64,000 nucleotides of DNA, from positions 60,827-124,826 of the forward strand of contig NZ_OBMO01000002.1 in NCBI RefSeq assembly GCF_900217905.1, written 5' to 3'. The position numbers were made by a program, and so were the translations under genes. Position 1 is the stretch's first letter. Each line of letters starts with the position of its first letter. The notes below the pieces were generated by a model. That model was not told where the DNA came from and did not search any database. It was given only the letters and a program-made list of their open reading frames with translations. Of the stretch, positions 8,233-16,279 are shown piece by piece. The stretch is from Alloalcanivorax xenomutans (GTDB lineage Bacteria; Pseudomonadota; Gammaproteobacteria; Pseudomonadales; Alcanivoracaceae).

Positions 8233-8868
8233 CTAGACCTCGAATTCCTGGCTTTCCAATTCACGCAGGTGGGCATTGTTGTCCACCTCGATGCCCAGAT
8301 CACCGAGACGACCATCACCGATGCCGTAAATCCAGCCGTGGATGGTCAGGGGCTGCTCGCGGCGCCAGGCTTCCTGCACCACCGTGGTATTGGAAACGTT
8401 GATCACCTGACGGGCCACGTTCAGCTCGCACATGCGGTCAAGGCGGGCGGTGGGGTCCAGGTCCGCCAGCTGTTTGCGGTGGCGCAGATACAGCTCCCGC
8501 ACTTGGCGGATCCAGTTGTCGATCAACCCGTGAGGCTGGTCTTCCATGGCGGCACGCACGCCACCACAACCGTAATGGCCCACCACCATCACATGCTTGA
8601 CCTTGAGTACTTCCACGGCGAATTGCAGCACCGAGAGCAGATTGAAATCGGTGTGATGCACCAGATTGGCCACATTGCGGTGCACGAACAATTCGCCAGG
8701 CATCAGACCGACGATTTCATTGGCGGGGACGCGGGAATCGGCACAGCCGATCCACAGGAATTCCGGGTTTTGCTGGCCCACCAGGGTACGGAAGAAACCG
8801 GGGTGTTCTTCCTCCACCTGATGGCGCCACTGTTCGTTGTTGGTGAAAAGCTGCGGCAGGGTTTTCAT
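8233..8868 (-). CDS. can: Beta-class carbonic anhydrase
   Basis: 211-residue cytoplasmic zinc enzyme interconverting CO2 and bicarbonate, supplying bicarbonate for carboxylases. Zinc ligands are in GCADSRVPANEIVG (Cys and Asp) and VVGHYGCGGVRAA (His and Cys). Residues HRNVANLV and WIYGIGDGRLGDLG are the conserved flanks of this family (E. coli Can type). Length is normal (about 200-220). The frame stays open far upstream, but homology begins at MKTLPQLFTNNEQW, so 8868 is chosen. A GGAGA lies about 10 bases before it. Confidence 0.95.
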   Translation of the reverse strand: MKTLPQLFTNNEQWRHQVEEEHPGFFRTLVGQQNPEFLWIGCADSRVPANEIVGLMPGELFVHRNVANLVHHTDFNLLSVLQFAVEVLKVKHVMVVGHYGCGGVRAAMEDQPHGLIDNWIRQVRELYLRHRKQLADLDPTARLDRMCELNVARQVINVSNTTVVQEAWRREQPLTIHGWIYGIGDGRLGDLGIEVDNNAHLRELESQEFEV

Positions 8869-9147
8869 GGTCGGGCATTCTCCATATCCGACCCCCATGA
8901 TGCCGGAACAGCTCCGTAAAGAAACGGCGAAAACCCTTTCAAAGTGTATCGGACCCGTCCGGTCCCGGGGGCAAGGCACCAATGGCACAGGCCGGTGACA
9001 CGGCAAGCGGAGCCGATTATAACGTCCGGGGCGCCGGCACGCAGCCAGCCGGCGATTGGTCACGGCCGTCGCTGCCCTGTTACCATGCCGGTATGCGGGC
9101 GCGGGAACGGTTCCCGCCCAAAATTCATCAACCCGAAAAGGGCACCC

Positions 9148-9636
9148 ATGCAAATTGCAGACAACAAGGTGGTGGCGTTCCACTACACCCTGACCAACAA
9201 CGCCGGTCAGACCATCGACTCCTCCCACCAACGGCAGGAGCCGCTGACCTATCTGCACGGTCACGGCAACATCATCCCCGGTCTGGAAAAGGCGTTGGTG
9301 GGCAAGGAAGTGGGCGACAAGCTGGACGTGACCGTGGCGCCGGAAGAAGGCTACGGCGAGCGTCACGACGGCCTGATTCAGCAGGTTCCGGCCTCCGCCT
9401 TCGAAGGCGCCGGCGATGAGCTGCAACCGGGCATGCAATTCCAGGCACAAACGGAAGCCGGCCCGCGCATCTTCACCATCACCGAGGTGAATGGCGATCA
9501 GGTCACCATCGACGGCAACCATCCGCTGGCCGGGGAAACCCTGAACTTCGCCGTGGAAATCACCGATATCCGCGAATCCAGCGAAGAAGAGCAACAGCAC
9601 GGCCACGTGCACGGGCCGGACGGCCACGACCACTAA
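9148..9636 (+). CDS. FKBP-type peptidyl-prolyl isomerase, SlyD-like
   Basis: 162-residue SlyD-type isomerase and chaperone. The FKBP fold begins KVVAFHYTLTNNAGQTIDSS, contains YLHGHGNIIPGLEKALVGKEVGDK (the substrate-pocket signature), and then the insert-in-flap domain (EEGYGERHDGLIQQVP to NHPLAGETLNF). The tail EEEQQHGHVHGPDGHDH is histidine-rich, a likely nickel or zinc site though shorter than E. coli SlyD's. The start at 9148 has AAAAGGG upstream. A perfect GCGGGAA/TTCCCGC hairpin (9101-9117) lies in the leader and could affect expression. The gene diverges from carbonic anhydrase. Confidence 0.92.
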   Translation: MQIADNKVVAFHYTLTNNAGQTIDSSHQRQEPLTYLHGHGNIIPGLEKALVGKEVGDKLDVTVAPEEGYGERHDGLIQQVPASAFEGAGDELQPGMQFQAQTEAGPRIFTITEVNGDQVTIDGNHPLAGETLNFAVEITDIRESSEEEQQHGHVHGPDGHDH

Positions 9637-9657
9637 GTCGCCTATTGCTCGTTTTTG

Positions 9658-9682
9658 GCGTGCCCGCGACACGCGGGCACGC
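9658..9682. terminator. Hairpin between convergent genes
   Basis: A perfect 11-bp stem (GCGTGCCCGCG/CGCGGGCACGC) with a 3-base loop lies between the FKBP gene and the acyl-CoA ligase gene. Neither side has a T tract after the stem, so it may be an RNA 3'-end stabiliser rather than a classical terminator. Confidence 0.45.
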
Positions 9683-9695
9683 CTGCGCGCTTTAT

Positions 9696-11276
9696 CTAAA
9701 GACTGAAGAAGCCCTCCGCTTTCCTCTTACCCTCTCGATACTCATCCCTGAGCAACCGCTTCAGCAGCTTGCCGTTGGGTTCACGCGGCAGCGCGTCACG
9801 GAATTCCAGCGTGCGCGGACACTTGATTGACGACAGTTTCTCACGGCAGAAACTCAGCAGCTCCGCGGCCAGTTCCGCGGTGCCAGGCCTGTCCTCCCGG
9901 GACTGCACGATGGCGTGCACGGATTCCCCCATCTCCTCATTGGGGATACCGATCACCGCCACATCGAATACGGCGCGATGTCCCATCAGGGTGTTTTCCA
10001 CCTCCTGCGGGTAGATGTTGACGCCGCCGGAAATGATCATGTTGCTCTTGCGGTCGGTGAGATACAGATAGCCGTCCTCATCCAACCAGCCGATATCACC
10101 GACACAGGCCCAGCCCCTGTCATTGTGCGCCTCGGCGGTCTTGGACGGATCCTTGTGGTATTCGAACGGATGGCCGCCGGAGAAGTAGATGGCACCTTCC
10201 TGGCCAACGGGCAGTTCCTCGCCGGTTTCCTCGTCGACGATATGCAGGGTACCGTAGATCGCCTTGCCCACGGTGCCGGTGTGTCTCTTCCAGTCCTCGC
10301 TGTTGGTCATGGTCAGACCGGCGCCCTCGGTGCTGCCGTAGTACTCATAAATCACCGGGCCCCACCAGTCGATCATCGCCTGCTTGGTGGTCACCGGACA
10401 GGGCGCCGCCGCGTGCACCGCCATTTTCAGGCTGGAAACGTCATAGCGGTTACGCACCTCCTCGGGCAGGTGCAGCATGCGGTGGAACATGGTCGGCACC
10501 CACTGACTATGGGTGACCTTGTACTTCTGGATGTTTTCCAGTGCCCGCTCAGGATCGAATTTCTCCATGATCACCGCGGTGCCGCCGAGCACCAGCACGC
10601 CACGGGTCCATTTCAGCGGCGCGGCATGGTAATACGGCGCCGGCGACAGGTAGACCATGTCACCATTGCCGCCGAACGCCAGTTCAATCAACCCCGCAAG
10701 GGTTTCGGTGCTGCCCACCGGCAAGCCGCTGATTTCCGGTTTCACCCCCTTGGGGCGGCCGGTGGTGCCGGAAGAATAGAGCATGTCGCTGCCTTCCCGG
10801 GCGCCGGGCAGCGCCTCCGGAGATTGCGTTTCCATGGCCTGTTCCAGGGACTCACATCCCGGTAACGGCTCATCCAGCATGAAGATCTTCGGCGCCAATG
10901 GCAGCTCACCAATGGCTTCAACCAGTTCCGGGGTGGCGGTTTGCGCACTGAGGATCACCACCCGGGCCTCGCAATCCTCAAGGATATAGAGCACTTCTTC
11001 CGGTTTCAGCCGGGTGCTGACGAAGGTGTAATACAGACCGGCATAATGGCCGCCCCACTGGACCGCCGGACACTCCAGGCGGTTTTCCAGCAAACAGGCG
11101 ATGTGATCGCCGTAATCCAGCCCCTCGTTCTGCAGCACCCGGGCCAGGCGGTTGGCGAAGGCGTCCAGCTCCGCATAACTCATACTGCGACCGGTATCCG
11201 CCAGAATCACGGCGGGATGATCGGGTTTCACCCGCGCGTGCAGACCCGGATGGCGCAGACTGGCTTCCGTGTTCAT
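9696..11276 (-). CDS. AMP-forming acyl-CoA synthetase
   Basis: 526-residue member of the ANL superfamily that activates a carboxylic acid to its CoA thioester through an acyl-AMP intermediate. The P-loop-like motif SSGTTGRPKGV lies at about residue 170, YEYYGSTEGAG (adenine pocket) at about 315, GDIGWLDEDGYLYLTDR at about 398 and the catalytic lysine in LPREPNGKLLKR near the C-terminus. It is soluble, with no signal peptide. Similarity in layout is to the FadD-like/bile-acid-type ligases, but the acid substrate cannot be read. The start is supported by AGGAGAGG a few bases upstream. It is likely transcribed alone, with LysR upstream on the same strand. Confidence 0.88.
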   Translation of the reverse strand: MNTEASLRHPGLHARVKPDHPAVILADTGRSMSYAELDAFANRLARVLQNEGLDYGDHIACLLENRLECPAVQWGGHYAGLYYTFVSTRLKPEEVLYILEDCEARVVILSAQTATPELVEAIGELPLAPKIFMLDEPLPGCESLEQAMETQSPEALPGAREGSDMLYSSGTTGRPKGVKPEISGLPVGSTETLAGLIELAFGGNGDMVYLSPAPYYHAAPLKWTRGVLVLGGTAVIMEKFDPERALENIQKYKVTHSQWVPTMFHRMLHLPEEVRNRYDVSSLKMAVHAAAPCPVTTKQAMIDWWGPVIYEYYGSTEGAGLTMTNSEDWKRHTGTVGKAIYGTLHIVDEETGEELPVGQEGAIYFSGGHPFEYHKDPSKTAEAHNDRGWACVGDIGWLDEDGYLYLTDRKSNMIISGGVNIYPQEVENTLMGHRAVFDVAVIGIPNEEMGESVHAIVQSREDRPGTAELAAELLSFCREKLSSIKCPRTLEFRDALPREPNGKLLKRLLRDEYREGKRKAEGFFSL

Positions 11277-11407
11277 GAACCTCTCCTAGTGTTGTTGTTT
11301 TTTGGATGTCGCCCGGCAGGCGTCAACCCTTGATGTTGCCTGGGAGAAGACGGCGGGTATTCGTCAGAACCGACTATTTTGTCATGGCCAAACCGATCAT
11401 TACCGGA

Positions 11408-12307
11408 CTACGCCGAAGCCAACGCTGGCCGCGACGGCTCGTCCAGATCCGGTAACCAGGGCCCTTCCATGAAGGCCCGCAACGGCCGGCTCCAGGTATT
11501 CTCCTCGGCGGTGGCGATGGCGGTGGTCACCGCCGACAACGCTTCCGGCAGGGCCACCGAGTGCAATGGATAGCGATGGCGGTACTGGCGCACCGTGGAT
11601 TCCGGCAATACCGCCAGCCCCATACCCGAGCTGACACAGCCCAGAATGGCGTCCAGGCTGCCCAATTCATGGATCGGCGCGGGGGGCGCGCCCTGCTCCG
11701 CCAGCAGCACCGACACCGTCTGCCGGTAACCACAGCCCTGGCGGAAGGACAAAAAGGAGGTGCGTGACAATTCCGCCGCGGACGGCACGCCATCGAGCGG
11801 CCGCCCACTCACCAGCACCAGCCGTTCGCGGAACACCGGCCTCATGATCAGACCGTCGCCGACGTTACCGGCAATTACGAACGCGGCGTCCAGGCGCCCC
11901 TCGCGAAGTTCGTCCAGCAAGCAGGCGGAAGGACTGGTGCGCAAATTCAAGGAGACCGCCGGCCAGCGCCGGCTGAAGGCGGGCAGCACTTTCGGCAAAT
12001 GCACGGCGGCGGTGGTTTCCATGCTGCCCAGGCGCAATTCTCCGGTGGGTTCGCCACCTCCCTTGAAGTGATTCAGCGCCTCACTGTGCAAATCGCCGAT
12101 TCGGCGAGCGTATCCCAGCAGCTGGTGCCCCGCGGAAGTGAGCGCCACCGGATTGCGGCGCTCCAACACGCGCACGCCCAACTCGCTTTCCAGCTTCTTG
12201 ATGTGGGCGGTGACATTGGACTGCACCGTGTGCAGGCGCTCGGCGGCGGCACTGAAACTGCCGCTTTCCACCACGGCCTGAAAGATTTCCAAGGATCGGA
12301 TCAGCAT
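11408..12307 (-). CDS. LysR-family transcriptional regulator
   Basis: 299-residue LysR-type regulator. The N-terminal winged helix-turn-helix is clear (FQAVVESGSFSAAAERLHTVQSNVTAHIKKLESELGVRVLERR, residues 9-52), followed by a substrate-binding domain from about 90 (GELRLGSMETTAAVHLP to FSAVTTAIATAEEN). It stands 131 bp upstream of the acyl-CoA ligase on the same strand and diverges from the first LuxR-type regulator. Either could be its target. LysR proteins usually control a divergent neighbour, which here is the LuxR-type gene. The inducer is unknown. Confidence 0.92.
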   Translation of the reverse strand: MLIRSLEIFQAVVESGSFSAAAERLHTVQSNVTAHIKKLESELGVRVLERRNPVALTSAGHQLLGYARRIGDLHSEALNHFKGGGEPTGELRLGSMETTAAVHLPKVLPAFSRRWPAVSLNLRTSPSACLLDELREGRLDAAFVIAGNVGDGLIMRPVFRERLVLVSGRPLDGVPSAAELSRTSFLSFRQGCGYRQTVSVLLAEQGAPPAPIHELGSLDAILGCVSSGMGLAVLPESTVRQYRHRYPLHSVALPEALSAVTTAIATAEENTWSRPLRAFMEGPWLPDLDEPSRPALASA

Positions 12308-12432
12308 GCCTTAAATCTCTTTTCGCAATGACTGAAGAGAGTAACATCTCCATTAGAGATAATGCCAAGAACCCAGCCCCTCTCGCGGACGGTTTACCGG
12401 GACCGCTTCTCCGAACGAAACATGTGACATAT

Positions 12433-12460
12433 TTCACATTTTTATCTGGTCACCTATATT
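12433..12460 (+). promoter_or_regulatory. Sigma-70-type promoter for LuxR-type regulator 1
   Basis: TTCACA (12433-12438) and TATATT (12455-12460) each differ from consensus at one base and are separated by 16 bp, in an AT-rich pocket within otherwise GC-rich DNA. A transcript would begin near 12467. This places the first usable in-frame start codon of the following gene at 12571. Confidence 0.55.
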
Positions 12461-12570
12461 GTTTAAAACACGCCCTTTTCATAAGAGAAGAATCTCCGAT
12501 CAGGGCCAAACGTATCGTCGACCTCCGCGCTTCCAGCTCAACTGAAGCCGGCACCACGGAGAATTGTTCA

Positions 12571-13695
12571 TTGACCAACGAGCTACTTGGTTTTGTTGGG
12601 GAAATCTACGAAGCCTCCTACAATCCGGGGCACTGGGACGCAGTGGCTACTGGCCTGTGCCAACTGCTCAATGCCCGCTCCGGAGCCATCTTTCTGGAAG
12701 ATCATGAGGGCCGAACCCGTGGCATGATCGGTGCCCACGGCCTGCCCAAACCGGTACGAGCGGCCTATCGCTTCGGCATATCCCGATACGACTACACGTT
12801 TCAACTGCAACGCCGCGCGCCACTGGGCAAAGCCCACCAGCTTATCCGGGCGGAAGATGTACGCACCGAGCATCCCTTCTATTACCGGCTGGTACTCAAA
12901 CCCAATGACATCGGTTTTCTGGCTGCCATGAATGTCTACAACGACGATGAATGGCATGTGGGGATCGGCCTGCACCGCTCATTTCAGGCCGCGCCGTTCT
13001 CCGACGATGACTGCCTGACCTTGCAGCAACTCTATCCCCATTTCAAAAGAGCACTGCGCATTCACAAGGAATTCCACCGCCTGCGCTGTCGGCAGCAGAC
13101 TCTCGAGTCCGCTTTGGGGCGTTTCATGACCGGATTGATCATCCTCGGGCCGGATGGTCTTGTGAACTACCGCAATCCGGTCGCCGAAGCCCTGCTCTCG
13201 CAGCACAAGGCATTGACCATCAATAGCAATGGTCAGATACATGCCCACTATCCGCAGGAAAACCAGCACTTTCAGGCCTTGCTGGCCCAACTGGTCACGA
13301 CCGACCGACGGGACGTCACCACTCGTAATCAGGCTATTGGTCTCCATCATCCTGACCGGGAACACGCCCTCAACCTGATGCTCGCGCCACTGGAAAACTC
13401 CCCGGACCATGAGGACCAGTCCGCCGGCGGCGTGGCATTGTACCTGTGCGACCCGGATTCCACCTTCAATCTGCCGGCCGAGGCGTTGCGCTCTCTGTAT
13501 GGCATGACGCCCACCGAAGCCAGTGTCGCCATGGGGTTGGTCAACGGCCTGTCCACCATGCAGATCAGTGAGCAGCATGGAGTCAGTGTGGAGACCATTC
13601 GCAGCCAACTGAAAAGCATTTACCTGAAAATGGGTGTTAATAAGCAGCAGGATGTGATCCGCACTCTGTTGTCCGGGGTCGTGCAGATCAGCTAG
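12571..13695 (+). CDS. LuxR-type HTH regulator 1 of three
   Basis: 374-residue regulator with a C-terminal LuxR/GerE helix-turn-helix (LYGMTPTEASVAMGLVNGLSTMQISEQHGVSVETIRSQLKSIYLKMG, near 310-355). Residues of about 1-240 form an unassigned sensory region with GAF/PAS-like character (ARSGAIFLEDHEGRTRGMIG, GLIILGPDGLVNYRNPVAEALL). The frame is open from 12328, but the predicted promoter lies inside that stretch. The TTG at 12571 has GGAG (12558-12561) 9 bases upstream and gives a length matching the two paralogues downstream (394 and 369). It is not a response regulator because it lacks a receiver domain. There are 15 bp to the next paralogue, so they are probably co-transcribed. Confidence 0.8.
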   Translation: MTNELLGFVGEIYEASYNPGHWDAVATGLCQLLNARSGAIFLEDHEGRTRGMIGAHGLPKPVRAAYRFGISRYDYTFQLQRRAPLGKAHQLIRAEDVRTEHPFYYRLVLKPNDIGFLAAMNVYNDDEWHVGIGLHRSFQAAPFSDDDCLTLQQLYPHFKRALRIHKEFHRLRCRQQTLESALGRFMTGLIILGPDGLVNYRNPVAEALLSQHKALTINSNGQIHAHYPQENQHFQALLAQLVTTDRRDVTTRNQAIGLHHPDREHALNLMLAPLENSPDHEDQSAGGVALYLCDPDSTFNLPAEALRSLYGMTPTEASVAMGLVNGLSTMQISEQHGVSVETIRSQLKSIYLKMGVNKQQDVIRTLLSGVVQIS

Positions 13696-13710
13696 CCAGG
13701 AGTTAAAACA

Positions 13711-14895
13711 GTGAAAACGCAAGACCTGACGATGGTTCCCCGGTCGGACCAGGACGCCAGCCTGCCTTTTCCATCACTGGATGGGAACACACTTCAGGCG
13801 TACAACAAATTGGTAAGCACCCTGTACCGATGCCTGCACGACAATACCGGCTTTCAGTCTTTCTTCGATGCCTTTCAACAACACTTCAAGGCTTTACAGG
13901 GAGGGATTCTCGGGGTTACCTCCAATCCCCAGCGCATGGTGTACGGCTGGACCTTCGGCTACCCGGAAGGGTTCGAGGAGTGGTATATCAACAGCGACTT
14001 GCCGGAAAAAGACGAAGCCCTGACCCGCTATGCGCAGCTGCCCCCGCGACAGTTCGATTCTTTTCTGGGCGGCGATAGCAGCCGCACCATCCTCGATATC
14101 CTCGGCCCGGAAAGCAGGGCCTGGGCGGAAGCAGTGGGCATGGGCGACAGCGCCGGCATGCTGGTGACCCGGGAAAACGGCACCAATGTGGTTTTCATGG
14201 CCAACCGCCACCAGGATTTCGGGCCTTATACCGATGACGAACTCCTGCAGATGAATCTGCTGGCCCCGCATATCGAGAATGCCGTTGCCCTGCACCTGAA
14301 GCTGTACCAATCAAACAGCGACAACGAAAACCTGGCCATGGCGCTTAACCATGTAAACAAGCCGCTGGTGGTATTCAACGCGCTGGGCAGCATTGCCCAG
14401 GCCAATGATGCCGCCCGAAACCTGCTGACCCACGCCGGCAACCTCTTCATAGGTGAAGACCAGCGTTTGCACAGCAGTGACAAACGCCTGAGTCGCAAAT
14501 TGCACGACGCCATCAGCACCTGCATTGTGCATTCCCACAAGGGCCATCTGGACACCCGCACCCTGTTTATCCACAACGGACCTGAGCGCCTTGCCATCTG
14601 CCTGACACCGCTGGTCGCCGAAAGTGTCGAAAACAACGGTGTTCTCGCGGAACTGTTCAGTTTCGATATAGAGCCGGTGCCGGACCTGGAACGGATACAA
14701 ACCCTGTTTCAATGCACCCCGGCGGAAGCCGCCGTGGCGGCGGCATTGATCCAGGGCCTGGGTGCCGGCGCGATCGCCGAAGAAAAACAAATATCCATCC
14801 ATACCGCCCGCCAGCACATCAAGAACCTGCTGGCCAAAAACGGCTATCGCAAGCAAACCGAACTGGTGGCCATGCTGGTGCGGGCGTTGGGATAA
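13711..14895 (+). CDS. LuxR-type HTH regulator 2 of three
   Basis: 394-residue paralogue of the flanking regulators, starting at a GTG with CCAGGAG 8 bases upstream. The N-terminal half repeats the family plan: LVSTLYRCLHDNTGFQSFFDAF, GWTFGYPEGFEEWYINSDLPEKDE, then a PAS-like middle (KPLVVFNALGSIAQANDAARNLL). The C-terminal LuxR-type helix-turn-helix is LFQCTPAEAAVAAALIQGLGAGAIAEEKQISIHTARQHIKNLLAKNG. It has no acyl-homoserine-lactone domain signature and no receiver domain. The GFEEWYINxDLxEKDE segment, shared with regulator 3 as EFLDWYLENNMIAQD, suggests a common ligand or partner domain of unknown type. Confidence 0.82.
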   Translation: MKTQDLTMVPRSDQDASLPFPSLDGNTLQAYNKLVSTLYRCLHDNTGFQSFFDAFQQHFKALQGGILGVTSNPQRMVYGWTFGYPEGFEEWYINSDLPEKDEALTRYAQLPPRQFDSFLGGDSSRTILDILGPESRAWAEAVGMGDSAGMLVTRENGTNVVFMANRHQDFGPYTDDELLQMNLLAPHIENAVALHLKLYQSNSDNENLAMALNHVNKPLVVFNALGSIAQANDAARNLLTHAGNLFIGEDQRLHSSDKRLSRKLHDAISTCIVHSHKGHLDTRTLFIHNGPERLAICLTPLVAESVENNGVLAELFSFDIEPVPDLERIQTLFQCTPAEAAVAAALIQGLGAGAIAEEKQISIHTARQHIKNLLAKNGYRKQTELVAMLVRALG

Positions 14896-14924
14896 AAATA
14901 CACACCAATCGGAAAACAAGACAA

Positions 14925-14968
14925 TGTCATCCCGCGCACAGTCATCGCGAACCGCACCCGGGATGACA
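14925..14968. repeat. Inverted repeat between regulators 2 and 3
   Basis: TGTCATCCC (14925-14933) and GGGATGACA (14960-14968) are perfect complements 26 bases apart, with a further GTCATCGCG between them. This is a small intergenic stem-loop of the REP-like kind or an attenuator between paralogous genes. It lacks a T tract. Confidence 0.5.
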
Positions 14969-15015
14969 GAGCTGAATTTGTGTAAGGGATGTCCCAATGA
15001 TAACCAGGAAAAACC

Positions 15016-16125
15016 ATGGCACCAGTACTACAGAATGAGCCTGATCTGCTTCAAACACTCTACCGCTCTCTGACTCACCAGGAAGGCTTTCACGCCTTTC
15101 TGGAAAAACTGACTGGCGCCATCAACGGCTGTGCCGCCCAGCTATTGGTGATTCACCGTCAGCCCCTGCGCATGGAACATCTTTGGTATCACGGCCTGTC
15201 GGAAGAGTTCCTTGACTGGTATCTGGAAAACAACATGATCGCCCAGGATGTGGTGAGCAATCAGGCAATCAAACAGGCACCAGGGCTCTTCCAGTCAGCC
15301 CTGCCGCTGCTGCCTGATTTTCAACCCGACGCGGATTACTCCAAATGGGAGAACGAGCAAGACATGCTGGACTCCGCCTGGCTGGTGGTTGACAGCACCC
15401 ACACCCACACCTTTGTCCTGACCATTCAGCGCACAGTGGGCCAGGGACCTTATCAGCAGGCGGAACTGAATGCCCTGAACCGGCTGGTTCCTCATATCCG
15501 CCAGACCGTGCAGCTATATCGGCAACTTGAAACCCGCAGCAAGGCAGCGTCATCCCTGTCAGCGGTCATTGATGTTCTCCCCAATGCCACCTTTGTACTC
15601 GACAGCCTGGCCACCGTGCTGTATTCCAACAAGGCCGCCCGCGCTTTGATCAACCGAGAGCGCTGCCTTAGCATCCGCGACGAACGCTTCAACTTTGCCG
15701 AAGAGGACGTGCAGGCCGCCTTCTTTCGCACCTCAGCCCAGGTGGTTCGCTCCAGCATGGGCAAGGAGGGCTACTACAGCGAGACCCTGTTTCTCAAACG
15801 TGCAGGGCGAACGCCGCTGATCTTCGTGATCCGTCCCATCGAAAGCAGCGAACTGCTTGCCGGAGGTGCCCTGGTCAGCGTCTATGAACCGGACAACCGC
15901 CTTCTTCCCAGCGCGGAACATATCGCGACCTATTTCGACTTGACCCGGGCTGAAGCGCAGGTTTGTGAACGGTTAGTGGCGGGGCATGACGTGCAGACCA
16001 TCGCCGGGCAACTGGGCCGCGGGGTCTCCACCGTACGCACGCAGATCAAACATATCTTCCAGAAAACCGGCTGCTCCCGGCAGGGGGAACTGATCAGCCG
16101 GATTCTGGCGGCGTTGTTGCGTTAA
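15016..16125 (+). CDS. LuxR-type HTH regulator 3 of three
   Basis: 369-residue third member of the tandem family. N-terminal features parallel regulator 2 (LLQTLYRSLTHQEGFHAFLEKL, MEHLWYHGLSEEFLDWYLENN), followed by a PAS-like segment (NATFVLDSLATVLYSNKAARALI). The C-terminal LuxR-type DNA-binding domain is YFDLTRAEAQVCERLVAGHDVQTIAGQLGRGVSTVRTQIKHIFQKTGC. A weak AGGAAA precedes the ATG at 15016. The three genes run head to tail with gaps of 15 and 120 bp and most likely arose by duplication. Sequence divergence outside the HTH is considerable, so each probably has its own signal and target. Confidence 0.82.
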   Translation: MAPVLQNEPDLLQTLYRSLTHQEGFHAFLEKLTGAINGCAAQLLVIHRQPLRMEHLWYHGLSEEFLDWYLENNMIAQDVVSNQAIKQAPGLFQSALPLLPDFQPDADYSKWENEQDMLDSAWLVVDSTHTHTFVLTIQRTVGQGPYQQAELNALNRLVPHIRQTVQLYRQLETRSKAASSLSAVIDVLPNATFVLDSLATVLYSNKAARALINRERCLSIRDERFNFAEEDVQAAFFRTSAQVVRSSMGKEGYYSETLFLKRAGRTPLIFVIRPIESSELLAGGALVSVYEPDNRLLPSAEHIATYFDLTRAEAQVCERLVAGHDVQTIAGQLGRGVSTVRTQIKHIFQKTGCSRQGELISRILAALLR

Positions 16126-16232
16126 CACGCCTCTCCGTCACTCCGGTCTTGCCCCCAACTCACGTCATCTTGGGCTTGCCCCCGAGTCTCCATCAGACCA
16201 TCGCGGCTTTTCCTGATGCTCTGCCAACGGAA

Positions 16233-16258
16233 GAAAGGGGAGACATTGCTCCCCTTTC
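16233..16258. terminator. Bidirectional terminator
   Basis: Perfect 10-bp stem GAAAGGGGAG/CTCCCCTTTC with a 6-base loop lies between LuxR-type regulator 3 and the convergent lipoprotein gene. It serves either strand. Confidence 0.75.
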
Positions 16259-16279
16259 CACGCTATTGATTACAAGGCA

